DNA of 64,000 nucleotides from Pseudoalteromonas luteoviolacea S2607 (lineage in GTDB: Bacteria > Pseudomonadota > Gammaproteobacteria > Enterobacterales > Alteromonadaceae), in contig NZ_AUXV01000003.1 of assembly GCF_001625575.1 (NCBI RefSeq), positions 310,001 to 374,000 of the forward strand, given 5' to 3'. Positions 18,878 through 28,237 of the stretch are shown in pieces; position 1 is the stretch's first letter; every line of letters begins with the position of its first letter. Position numbers and translations under genes: made by a program. Below the pieces are notes generated by a model that worked only from the letters and a program-made list of their open reading frames with translations, had not been told where the DNA came from and made no database searches.

Positions 18878-21127
18878 TTACACTTCGGCGAATGATAAAT
18901 ATTTAGAAAGTGCACTCACTAAACTTTCCAATTGGATCGGCTTAGTTATGTAATCATCCATTCCAGCTTCTAGGCATGCTTCCTTATCTCCTTTCATTGC
19001 GTTAGCTGTCAAAGCCAAAATGGGAATATCCAAATAACGCTCACCACCAAGCCCTCTACGGATCCGTTTTGTTGCCTCAAAACCGTCCATCTCTGGCATT
19101 TGACAGTCCATAAGTACTAGCGCAAAGCTACTTTCACCGCCATGGGCAGTCAAAATTTGAATAGCTTCTTTACCGTTACTTGCCAACTCGGGTTTGAGCC
19201 CTAAAGAATCTAACATTTTTTTCGCCACGAGCTGATTAACGGGGTTGTCTTCGACTAACAAAACACGCTGCCCTGCAAATCTGTTTTCATCACATGAATT
19301 GTCATTTTCAATGTTCTGCAACTTGCTTTGACGACTCTCTATCATCTTCTCTAAATCATGCTGGGTAAAGGGCTTGGTATATTTACCCGAATACCCCAAT
19401 TTTTTGAAGTGTTCACTGTTGTCTTTGTCGTTAAGCATGGTCAGCATGATAGCTTTAGTTGTGGGTTGCAACGCCCACTTTTTAAACCAATTGTCTGTCT
19501 TGCGGCCACTAACGTGACGGCTCACAACAATCAGATCGACATCATTTTCAAATAGGTGTGTTTGTGCGCTTCTGAAAGAATTTTTAACATCAACTTGAGT
19601 TGAGTAACCCTCAAATAGATGTTTTAACATATTTGCAGACGCGGCTTGGTCTTCGACAATTAATACACACTCAAATACAGGCCTTCTCGGTGGTGCCACT
19701 CTATCCGCCTTACCGAGCAATATATCAAAGCTAAAGGTACTGCCCTTACCGAGGCTACTCTGTAGCGAAACTTTTCCTCCCATTAATATTGATAAGGTTT
19801 TAACTATCGCAAGCCCTAGCCCTGTTCCACCAAATCGTCTCGTGGTGGTGGCATCGACTTGCGAAAACGAGTCAAATAATTTGGCTTGTTTGTCATCTTC
19901 AATGCCAATACCCGTATCCCTTACGATACCAGAAAGGCGTATTTTGTCTCTTTCACAGGCTGTTTCAATGGCGACTACCACCTCTCCACTTTGAGTAAAT
20001 TTGAGTGCATTGCCAACTAAGTTTCCGAGCACTTGCTTAAATCTAATGGGATCGCCAACAACCATACGATTGTCAACTAAATGTGTTTCAAGCAACAACT
20101 CAAGGTCTTTTTCGTGTGCCGCATGGGCATGTGTTTTTATCAGCGCAGCACTGTGTTCAACCACATCAAATTCAACTTTATCAATCTCTAGCCGGCCAGC
20201 TTCAATTTTTGAAAAGTCTAAGATATCGTTTATCACGACCATTAGCGCATCAGCACTAGACTTGGCGGTCAAAACATAGTTTAACTGGACTTCAGTCAAT
20301 CCCTCTTTCTCTACAAGATCAAGCATGCCAATAACACCATTCATTGGTGTTCTTATCTCGTGGCTCATATTAGCCAAAAACTCGGATTTATGGCGGGATG
20401 CTTCCTCTGCTTTTTTCTTTGCAATGCCTAGTTCATAATTAGAATTAAGTAACGCTTGCCTCGCTTGTTTGTTTGCGAAGTTATGAAGCTCACCCACCAT
20501 AATGGCAAAGCCAAAGTTGAAAATGAGTTGGGCTACCATAATAGTTATAAAAAACAGTTGTATATAAATACTTGAATCATCAAGAATGCTTGACGCATTT
20601 TGACTAATGGGTGCGCTCACCCTAAATATACCTGCGGTATTTAGGCATCCCAACCCCAAAACCACGAGCGCTCCAGATACCTCAAATCTGTTTCTGCGAT
20701 GTTCGACCAAAATGGCTACAATCCAAGCTGATGTGATAAATATCATCGAGACAGCCAGTTTTAGACGATAACTGTAGGAATCGTGCCAATAAGTAAACAA
20801 TGACAGTAGAATAAGAAATGCGACCAAATACCCGGTAAGCACTCGCCAAGGAGGTCGTCTATCCACGGCGTAATAGAGGCCTACAAGCATCATTATCAAA
20901 GAGAGTTGGCCACAAAAGTTTGACGCTATATGCTTAAAAAAGTAAGGCAATGATTGCTGCGCTGCAAATAAACCAAAGTTTGTAACCAGCAACCAAGGTC
21001 CAACAGCCCAAAACACCGTTGCTTTTATATCCCTGTTGGCCATCCATAAAAACGTCAAGGCGGTTGCTGACGCTACAATCCCGACGGCACACATAAGGAG
21101 TATTGTCTGGGTTGAAAGCACTAACAT
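18878..21127 (-). CDS. Hybrid sensor histidine kinase with two receiver domains
   Basis: About 749 residues from the ATG at 21127, which has AGGTGG upstream. About seven hydrophobic helices fill residues 1-215 and look like a membrane sensor. Then come a linker coil, a HisKA dimer domain with the phosphorylatable His in [15 protein letters not shown] (near 256), and a HATPase with DTGIGI and [10 protein letters not shown]. The first receiver (about 500-610) is degenerate, with Ser where the phospho-Asp should be ([11 protein letters not shown]). The second (about 625-745) is intact with [11 protein letters not shown]. Phosphate should therefore flow to the second receiver. No Hpt domain or partner regulator is adjacent. 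The signal is unknown. Confidence 0.88.
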   Translation of the reverse strand: MLVLSTQTILLMCAVGIVASATALTFLWMANRDIKATVFWAVGPWLLVTNFGLFAAQQSLPYFFKHIASNFCGQLSLIMMLVGLYYAVDRRPPWRVLTGYLVAFLILLSLFTYWHDSYSYRLKLAVSMIFITSAWIVAILVEHRRNRFEVSGALVVLGLGCLNTAGIFRVSAPISQNASSILDDSSIYIQLFFITIMVAQLIFNFGFAIMVGELHNFANKQARQALLNSNYELGIAKKKAEEASRHKSEFLANMSHEIRTPMNGVIGMLDLVEKEGLTEVQLNYVLTAKSSADALMVVINDILDFSKIEAGRLEIDKVEFDVVEHSAALIKTHAHAAHEKDLELLLETHLVDNRMVVGDPIRFKQVLGNLVGNALKFTQSGEVVVAIETACERDKIRLSGIVRDTGIGIEDDKQAKLFDSFSQVDATTTRRFGGTGLGLAIVKTLSILMGGKVSLQSSLGKGSTFSFDILLGKADRVAPPRRPVFECVLIVEDQAASANMLKHLFEGYSTQVDVKNSFRSAQTHLFENDVDLIVVSRHVSGRKTDNWFKKWALQPTTKAIMLTMLNDKDNSEHFKKLGYSGKYTKPFTQHDLEKMIESRQSKLQNIENDNSCDENRFAGQRVLLVEDNPVNQLVAKKMLDSLGLKPELASNGKEAIQILTAHGGESSFALVLMDCQMPEMDGFEATKRIRRGLGGERYLDIPILALTANAMKGDKEACLEAGMDDYITKPIQLESLVSALSKYLSFAEV

Positions 21128-21133
21128 CGCCAC

Positions 21134-21435
21134 CTGCTTATTGTTTTCATTATGAACCTCTGGATTTTCCTTACTAAAAAGTAGGAGACAGGTGCTTTAA
21201 AGTAAAGAGTGAACACTTGAAACTTCAATTAATTAGTTGCGATTGATGCTTACGGCTATTGAGGTTAAAACAAATGCTCGTGCACGTTTTAAAATTCATA
21301 GGAGGTTTGTCTTTGAAGCTCGCCGCTCAGTTTTGTGAGCGGCTTAACATCCACCCACTTCCAAAGGGCTGCTAACTAGGCATTATTGCAAATTACCCAC
21401 TATGATAATTTAAAAACACCGTCAGCAATTTAAAA
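21134..21435. other. Intergenic region with hairpin and doubtful 33-codon ORF
   Basis: A perfect 8-bp stem GCCGCTCA (21322) / TGAGCGGC (21336) lies here. A short ORF 21274-21375 (33 aa, ATG start) overlaps it and contains an internal AGGAGG before an in-frame TTG at 21313. It is insufficient for a gene call. Confidence 0.35.
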
Positions 21436-21867
21436 ATGGACCTTATTGAGCTCATCTATATTAGTACCGTAGCTGCACCACTTAGTGATGAAGAGTTAGA
21501 GCTTTTACGTCGGCAATGCGCAGCGGCAAATCAGTTACAAGGGATATCTGGCATGCTGTTATACGATAGGCATCACTTTATGCAGGTTATTGAAGGCGAC
21601 AAACAAAAAGTTGAGCAACTGTTTGAGCGCATAAAAAAAGACCACCGGCATCATGATATTTCTGCATTGATCTGTAACCCCATCGAAAAAAGAAACTTTC
21701 GTCGCTGGGCAATGGGTTTAATTGACTTAGATAAAAGTGAATCTTATCGAAAAGTTCGTAAAAACCGACCTCATAGGAGGCTTCCGCTAAGCTACAAATT
21801 ACTCAAGTCATTTCGTAATCACGAATTTGAAATAGAGGACCACATTGAAAAATCATTTGGTAACTAG
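21436..21867 (+). CDS. BLUF-domain blue-light photoreceptor
   Basis: 143 residues: a BLUF domain (1-100) plus a short C-terminal helical cap, the layout of stand-alone short BLUF proteins such as PixD. The flavin-site residues are all present and in register: Tyr8 (IYIS), Asn32, Gln50 (FMQVIEG) and Trp91 (RRWAMG). FAD binding and the Tyr-Gln hydrogen-bond switch are therefore expected. It has no output domain of its own. A c-di-GMP phosphodiesterase-type gene starts about 185 bp downstream on the same strand, so it may act on that protein by contact. This pairing is inference. Confidence 0.9.
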   Translation: MDLIELIYISTVAAPLSDEELELLRRQCAAANQLQGISGMLLYDRHHFMQVIEGDKQKVEQLFERIKKDHRHHDISALICNPIEKRNFRRWAMGLIDLDKSESYRKVRKNRPHRRLPLSYKLLKSFRNHEFEIEDHIEKSFGN

Positions 21868-22051
21868 TTAAACGGCTCGCTAGCCACCGCTACGGTTATC
21901 ATTGCGCTTTTGTGCTTAAATACCAGCCGAAAAGTAGACCTAGTGTAATGGACTGTAATGTAAAAACATGAATTAAAGAGAAAAAACACATATTTCGTCC
22001 ATTTTTGTGGTTTTTAATCTAAAGCGTACATTTCCCAACTATTTTTCTTTT

Positions 22052-23467
22052 ATGAACAATATTTATTTAAGCATTGCAATACTTATTGCAGCGATGAGCT
22101 TCATCGCACTGATAAGGACCAATCAATTACGTAAAAAGGATTTGAAGGTCTTAAATGAAATTAAAAAAGCCAAAGATGCTCTGAGCAAGTCGGTGCTCTA
22201 CCATGGTAAAAGCGATATACCGAACTATATGTTTTTTATGCAGCGGCTAATGAAAGTCGACCGTAAGCTTTCTCGCTTCCATGTGTCCTTGATAAAGTTG
22301 GGCCGTACGCCAGTGTTTGATTCAATAGAGGGGAATATTGATTCTCTCTCAGAGCTATTTAAGGACATCAGTAAATCATGCCAACCGTTTGCTCTAGCTT
22401 TGCATGATTCTGAGTACCTTGTCATGGCATTTGTGACCCATGATACCGACTCGAGTCAGCGAGATGCACAGTCCAAACAGTTTGAGATTTTAGAAAAGCT
22501 ACCAAAGCAAGTCTGGGTCAATAACACCCAAGTACCTATCGATTATGCAATTTCTTCTATGAGCCTAACAGGTCAGTCATCACTATATGGCATCGACAAG
22601 GTTCAACGTAGGCTTACTTTCTCTATGAAATTCGCACTAGAATCTGAAAATGGTGCCTTTTACCATAATGAAAAATTGTACCAAGCAGAAATGTATCGCA
22701 AGCATGTGCTGTTAAAGCTCATGAATAGCATTTCATTCAACCCCGACGATTTCTATCTTGTATTTCAACCCATGTTTAAAACGTCAAATTTAGATAGACC
22801 AAAGCGTTATGAAGCGCTGGTTCGATGGCGAAATACCAAAAACTTGGGACCAAAAATGTTTATGCCTATGATCCAAGATAAACCTGAGTTACAAAGTGAA
22901 CTGACAAAAATTGTCGTCAATCAAGTTTACTCAATGCTCAAGATCAAGCTCGATGCACAAGAAAAGCTCAAGCCAATTCACTTAAACATTTCTGCCGCGA
23001 TGCTTGAAAATGAACAATTACTAAATTATCTAAAAAAGGTTATAAGAGATACGCCGTCTATTGCTGCGTTTATCACTTTTGAGATAACCGAAGGCAGTGA
23101 GCTAAGTTTAAGTGAAAACGCACAAAATACACTAAGAAAAATGTCAAACTTAGGCTTTAGTTTTGCCGTTGATGATTTTGGTAAAAGCAATGTCGACACC
23201 AGTAGCATACTCAATAGTAAGTATTTTAATTCTGTTAAAATAGACAAAGCTTATATTTCAGATATTCAGAGCAAAGCCGACCAAGCGCCAAAACTAGACG
23301 CGATTGTACAAATCGCCAAAGAAAGTAAAAAGACAGTGATTGTTGAAGGCATTGAAAACCATCATCAATACGAATACGTGAAACGATTTCCTAATGTTTA
23401 CCTTCAGGGCTACTACGCTTCGGTACCATTGACAATGAATGAGTTTCTTTCAAATGAAGCTGCGTAA
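22052..23467 (+). CDS. Membrane-anchored degenerate GGDEF/EAL protein, predicted c-di-GMP phosphodiesterase
   Basis: About 471 residues from the ATG at 22052; a GTG at 22007 is also possible and neither has a strong ribosome site. One N-terminal helix (about 5-20) anchors it. Residues about 60-200 look like a GGDEF fold without its active-site motif. The EAL domain starts at YEALVRWRN (near 254). It keeps NIS, EITE, DDFG, the Lys of VKIDKAYI, VEGIEN and the Gln of LQGYY, so c-di-GMP hydrolysis to pGpG is expected. It follows the BLUF gene, and the two could form a split light-controlled phosphodiesterase. Confidence 0.85.
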   Translation: MNNIYLSIAILIAAMSFIALIRTNQLRKKDLKVLNEIKKAKDALSKSVLYHGKSDIPNYMFFMQRLMKVDRKLSRFHVSLIKLGRTPVFDSIEGNIDSLSELFKDISKSCQPFALALHDSEYLVMAFVTHDTDSSQRDAQSKQFEILEKLPKQVWVNNTQVPIDYAISSMSLTGQSSLYGIDKVQRRLTFSMKFALESENGAFYHNEKLYQAEMYRKHVLLKLMNSISFNPDDFYLVFQPMFKTSNLDRPKRYEALVRWRNTKNLGPKMFMPMIQDKPELQSELTKIVVNQVYSMLKIKLDAQEKLKPIHLNISAAMLENEQLLNYLKKVIRDTPSIAAFITFEITEGSELSLSENAQNTLRKMSNLGFSFAVDDFGKSNVDTSSILNSKYFNSVKIDKAYISDIQSKADQAPKLDAIVQIAKESKKTVIVEGIENHHQYEYVKRFPNVYLQGYYASVPLTMNEFLSNEAA

Positions 23468-23507
23468 AATTAGGCTCCCTCGCATGTAAATACATGTGGG
23501 GGTATCT

Positions 23508-24716
23508 TCAATCATTTGACTTTAGCCAAAATAGACCACCATTAACCGAACACCAAGCTTTTTTGCCGCCTCGATTAATATATTCATTAACCGTATCTGC
23601 GCATAATTCGGAATAGCCCTTTTCACCACTGTTGCTCGGATCAAATAATAGCTCTACAGCAGGGTATGTCGTTTTCAACTTAGATTTTAGCTTCCTCGCA
23701 CTTTGCGTATTACCTTCCTTAGCAAAAGCTAGTAAGGTACGCGTCGCCAAGTCACCAAAACTCCCCTCACTTTTAGTGAGAAGCAATTCATCTAAAGAGC
23801 ACCAGCTTTTTTGTTTAATGTAGCAGTTATAGAGTTGGTATCGATTTTTATAAGCATCGTTTAGAGTTAGTGGTAACAGCGTTTCTAACTCATCTGTCGC
23901 TGCATCAATATCACCCATATTAAATTGAATTTGCGCCTTTCGACTACGTAAAATCAAATAAGGCTGGGCCTCATACAACTTATCAAACTCCGACTTGTGT
24001 CGAAGTTTAAACTGCTCTGTAATAAGTTCTCGCTCAATAACAAGAATCAAGTCATTGATCAATGATAAGGTAGATTCATCATCTTTACTGAGTATACTTT
24101 GCAAGTGCGATTCCACTTCTGAGCGATTAAATCCTTCAAAAGTGGCTGGCTCTTGTGCATGCTCTAAGCACTGCTCTGAAAATCGCATTTCGTGTATCGT
24201 GCTACTCAGTTGCGTAATTAAAGACCGCTTTGCTTCTTGCACATCTGTTTCTAAATTGCTCTTTTCAGCGCCAAATATATTCCGCGCATTTATATAGCTA
24301 CTAAGCCCTTTTAGAATATGACACAACCAATTGAGTTCTTTTAATTGCTCATTCCTCAACTCGCTTCGGTCAATAAAACTCAATGCAGCCAGCATACCTT
24401 TACAGTAGCTTGGCAATGGCATACTTTCTTGAAGTGCTGATTGAAGGTTAGACGCTGGCAACACACATGTTTTGGGTAACTCAAGTGTATTGCACATTAC
24501 GCGGTCCATACACATATTGTAGAATTCCATTAGAGATTTAAGCTGCGCTTCCTGATTTGGTTCAATTTCACCAAACAATCTCTTAATCCATAAACTAGGT
24601 AGTACTGTCTGAGGTGTGACCCCAAGCCCCATTATGTAGCCTTCAATAAAAAACATATTAGGCTGGAGCTCTGATTGGGAAGAGAGCTTAGTTATGATTT
24701 TTTTAATGCTCTGCAA
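23508..24716 (-). CDS. YecA/UPF0149-like N-terminal domain protein with helical-repeat tail
   Basis: 402 residues, cytosolic, start codon probably TTG. Residues about 20-55 (FFIEGYIMGLGVTPQTVLPS and the following Trp-containing helix) resemble the start of the YecA/YgfB family. The rest is helical, with TPR-like segments around 265-350 (RKAQIQFNMGDIDAATDELE). The usual C-terminal SEC-C zinc motif is not seen; Cys pairs near the end are spaced differently. I cannot name a function. It is convergent with the EAL gene. Confidence 0.6.
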   Translation of the reverse strand: MQSIKKIITKLSSQSELQPNMFFIEGYIMGLGVTPQTVLPSLWIKRLFGEIEPNQEAQLKSLMEFYNMCMDRVMCNTLELPKTCVLPASNLQSALQESMPLPSYCKGMLAALSFIDRSELRNEQLKELNWLCHILKGLSSYINARNIFGAEKSNLETDVQEAKRSLITQLSSTIHEMRFSEQCLEHAQEPATFEGFNRSEVESHLQSILSKDDESTLSLINDLILVIERELITEQFKLRHKSEFDKLYEAQPYLILRSRKAQIQFNMGDIDAATDELETLLPLTLNDAYKNRYQLYNCYIKQKSWCSLDELLLTKSEGSFGDLATRTLLAFAKEGNTQSARKLKSKLKTTYPAVELLFDPSNSGEKGYSELCADTVNEYINRGGKKAWCSVNGGLFWLKSND

Positions 24717-25242
24717 TAGTACTAACCACTATATTCAAAATTTATATAAATAGCATACATGATTCTTAATAATGTTTACACATAAAAATAATATCACAAG
24801 GCTATTTATACTCTGACAACTCACTTCAAATCAAAGAAATTTCATTTTCAACTACGATAATAGAGCACTAACACCAAAAAACAAAAATCATATAAATACA
24901 ACAACTTAAGAAAATAACAATAAAAAACATGGAAGCGCAAGACATTTAAACACTATTACTAAGAATTTTTACGTATGTAAAAATGGAAAATTAAAACACT
25001 AAAATGATACGAAGAACACCCACTCAAACAGCACTGTCAATTATTTTAATTTCCTGAATACAAAGAATGAAAAATAGATTTATTTATCTATATAAAATAA
25101 TTAGCGCGCTATTCTTATCTCAAAAAATAGCGCGCTAACTCTCTAATTTTATAAGTGTTAAATTATTTAAAAAGGAAACATAGAAATAAAGCTAACGTAG
25201 CTGCTTATAATTATTTTTATTTACAACAACAGAAAAGATTGA
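24717..25242. other. AT-rich intergenic region
   Basis: About 525 bp with very low GC and no ORF of note. The only strong element is the terminator hairpin at 25101-25138. Confidence 0.5.
25101..25138 (-). terminator. Terminator hairpin after the Sel1-repeat gene
   Basis: A perfect 13-bp stem TTAGCGCGCTATT / AATAGCGCGCTAA with a 12-nt loop. On the minus strand it is followed by a T-rich stretch. It sits about 105 bp past the stop codon. Confidence 0.7.
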
Positions 25243-28053
25243 CTAATTTTCATACTCGACAACAGTGTTTACCGTGCTCAATTCGCTTACAGCAGCTTCA
25301 TGTCCACTTTTTGCTGCAGCTTCGAGCCATTTAGTAGCCTCGGGAGTGAGTTTATTACTATTTTGTTTTTTCAGTAACATGGCCAGTTGATACATCCCCT
25401 CTGGTAACCGGATATCCGCGGCCAATTGCAACCACTTTGCCGCTTCTCTTTGAGATGCAAGGCTAGCGCTATGGCTTGCGTAGTACTCACCAAGCAACAG
25501 GTAGCTCTGCGTATAGTTCTGCTCAGCCGCTTTTAACAGCCACTCTAGCCCCATTGACGCTTGTTCAAGTTGTAAGCTCAATGCGCCAAGGTTATACATG
25601 GCATCTGCCAGTCCTAGCTCTGCCGAACGTTTGAAATAGCCTATCGCTCGTTCTGTATCTACTTTAACTTTTAACCCGTCTCGGTAGATAATCCCCAGAT
25701 TATTTAAGGCAATATCGTCATTTTGTTGTGCGGCTTTTAAAAAGTACTGCCGCGCTTTACTCACGTCCTCGTCTACGTTTACCCCGTAGTAATAATGTTC
25801 ACCTACAAATGACGCCACATTGTAATCTCTCGCTTCTGCCAATTTTGAAATTGCCTGTACGGCAAGTTGCTCGTTCTGATTGGTCCCTTTGCCGTGCCAG
25901 TGAAACTCAGCGACCTTGTTTAACGCGTCAACTTGTCCATTTTCAACTGCTTGGAGGTACCAATGTAAGGCCGCTTTATACTCCTGTTGAATCAGCTCAC
26001 CGGATTCATATAACTGTGCAAGTTTAATTGACGCAAGTGCGTTACCTCGTTCACTTGCTTGTTGCAAAACCTGTAGAGCGTATAGGTCAGTTTTCTCCTT
26101 TATCTTACCAGCTAATATTATTTCAGCTTGCGAGACAACACACGGCTCGCAGCCTCTTTTTGCCCCCTCTTCCAGTATCGTATGTGCCGCTTGTGGATCC
26201 TTATCTAAATCGACTAAGCATCGACTATATTTCGTTACAACTCCATCGTAGTTGAGATCATAGGCTTGTTTGTAAAGTTCACAGGCACGTTTTGAAGCAT
26301 TCGGCGTTTTCTTGCCCCAATAAACGTCCGCTAAATTGACCATAGCCAGCACATTGCCCCCCTCAGCGGCTTGTTCGTATAACTCAATTGCTTTGTTTGT
26401 GTCTTGGTCAAATACAACACCTTTCAAATAAAATGTTGCTAGGTTATTTTGTCCAAGTGCAGAGCCCAGCTCTACGGATTTAACATACATAGAAGCAGCC
26501 ATATGGAGGTCCTGAGAAACCATAACGCCCTCTTCATAAAGATACCCCAAGTTTGCATATGCTAGACCTTCTCCAAGTTGCCCAGCTCTTAGGTAATACT
26601 CTTTCGCTTTTAAGACATTAACTTCTTCCCCAAAACCGCCATAATGAAAAATGACGCCAAGTTCACGGTGCGCAACAGCGACGCCTCTATTCGCGAGGGA
26701 AACAAGTAAAGTGACGATTGGTAAGTCTTGTTCTTGCCTAATTCTCATGTAATTCGTTAGCTTTTCTGCGCAGTCCCCATTTCCGAGTTTTGCACCTTCA
26801 AAGTAATACGACTTGGCTTTTGACCAATCCTCAGCCAGCACTATATCCGCAGCCTGACAAAAGGCAGGGGCGTAGCCTAACTTGGCAGACTTTAAATAAT
26901 ACTCTAGTGCTTGCTCATTGCTTTGCGCTTTACCTTCACCATAAAGGTAGGCGTTTGCGAGATTAAATGCAGAAAAGCGGTTGCCTCGCTGTGTGGCTTG
27001 CTCAAACAAGTCAAGTGCCTTTTCTCGGCTTTTCTTTACCCCGTTTCCTTCATTGTATAAGCTCCCCAAATTATGCATAGATTGGGCGTCACCAAATGAT
27101 ATGCCTAGCTCATAGTACTCAATTGCTTGCTCTAGGCTTTGTTCAACACCTTCTCCCATTTCATACAAACGACCCAGGTTTCCAAAGCTCAGCTGACTTC
27201 CAAGCTCTGCGGCTCGCTCAAAGTATTGCTTCGCTTTGACAAAATCGAGGTCTGTTCCCTCACCGTTGTTGTACATCATGCCGAGGTTGTTCATCGCATC
27301 GGCAGAACCTGCTGACGCGGCTTTGCCATACCAGTGATGAGCCAATTTAAAATCATTGGTAATTTTGTGATGCAAGTACCCTAATTCGAATGCGCAGGCT
27401 TTGTACCCTCTGCTATAGCTTACTCTGAAGTATTCAGCTGCTTTAACTACATTTTTCAGTTTACCAGCATTTTGATACACTCGCCCCAAGCCACAAAATG
27501 CTTTTCCTTCACCATAATAAGCAGCATTGAGCAATAGCTTTTGGGCAGTTTCATACCCTTTATCAGTTCTCCAGTGATTCAGAAAGATATAACCTAGTTC
27601 AGTGGCGGCACTGGGCTCACCCAAATCAATCGCTTTAGCGTAGAGCTCCATTGCTTTTTTGAGATCAATCTCAACCCCCTCGCCACCATATTGATACCAT
27701 TTGGCCAAATACAGAATTGCAGGAATATGGTCATTGTCGACCGCTTTTTGTGCCCATTCGAGTGCAGAACCATTCACATATTGCGCGCCATGTCCAGAGA
27801 TTAACTTCTTAGATATTTCTAGCTGCGCAGGGGCGTATTGGTATTCAGCTAACTCATTCAATAGCGCAAATTCTTGAGAATAGTTTTTAAGGCGAAATTC
27901 TTCTTTTGATAACAGTAAGTAGCTTTGGGCAACTAAAGCATCACCAGAAACATCATCACCCTGTACAAACATCAAATCGGGCTCAACATGCTTCGATACG
28001 GATTTACAACCTGAAAAAAGAACAACAACTAAAGCTAACGCTAGGAATTTCAT
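25243..28053 (-). CDS. Large Sel1-like repeat (SLR) lipoprotein
   Basis: 936 residues with a lipoprotein signal peptide, the lipobox LFSGC placing the lipidated Cys at 16. The rest is a long array of about 36-residue Sel1/TPR-like repeats, recognisable as A-x2-LG-x2-Y-x-G-G-V...A-x2-Y-x-KA-A. At least twenty can be counted, which should form a superhelical scaffold. Family knowledge: SLR proteins mediate protein-protein contacts and some act in envelope signalling or host interaction. Residue 2 after Cys is Lys, not Asp, so outer-membrane sorting is plausible. It is divergent from dgt. No partner is evident. Confidence 0.88.
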   Translation of the reverse strand: MKFLALALVVVLFSGCKSVSKHVEPDLMFVQGDDVSGDALVAQSYLLLSKEEFRLKNYSQEFALLNELAEYQYAPAQLEISKKLISGHGAQYVNGSALEWAQKAVDNDHIPAILYLAKWYQYGGEGVEIDLKKAMELYAKAIDLGEPSAATELGYIFLNHWRTDKGYETAQKLLLNAAYYGEGKAFCGLGRVYQNAGKLKNVVKAAEYFRVSYSRGYKACAFELGYLHHKITNDFKLAHHWYGKAASAGSADAMNNLGMMYNNGEGTDLDFVKAKQYFERAAELGSQLSFGNLGRLYEMGEGVEQSLEQAIEYYELGISFGDAQSMHNLGSLYNEGNGVKKSREKALDLFEQATQRGNRFSAFNLANAYLYGEGKAQSNEQALEYYLKSAKLGYAPAFCQAADIVLAEDWSKAKSYYFEGAKLGNGDCAEKLTNYMRIRQEQDLPIVTLLVSLANRGVAVAHRELGVIFHYGGFGEEVNVLKAKEYYLRAGQLGEGLAYANLGYLYEEGVMVSQDLHMAASMYVKSVELGSALGQNNLATFYLKGVVFDQDTNKAIELYEQAAEGGNVLAMVNLADVYWGKKTPNASKRACELYKQAYDLNYDGVVTKYSRCLVDLDKDPQAAHTILEEGAKRGCEPCVVSQAEIILAGKIKEKTDLYALQVLQQASERGNALASIKLAQLYESGELIQQEYKAALHWYLQAVENGQVDALNKVAEFHWHGKGTNQNEQLAVQAISKLAEARDYNVASFVGEHYYYGVNVDEDVSKARQYFLKAAQQNDDIALNNLGIIYRDGLKVKVDTERAIGYFKRSAELGLADAMYNLGALSLQLEQASMGLEWLLKAAEQNYTQSYLLLGEYYASHSASLASQREAAKWLQLAADIRLPEGMYQLAMLLKKQNSNKLTPEATKWLEAAAKSGHEAAVSELSTVNTVVEYEN

Positions 28054-28237
28054 ATAAAAATCTAATCAGTGCGCAAAAACCAAAGACTGCCAGCATTAAA
28101 ATAGCCTTGCAAGTCACCTAGTTAGATTTTAGTCAAGACCGTCGTAATTGGCAGGCATTTTTACAACTTGATGACCTATTTGCAGGTTTGAACAATTTGA
28201 TTACAATGGGTTTAGTGTTCAACTTCTGGACAAATAA

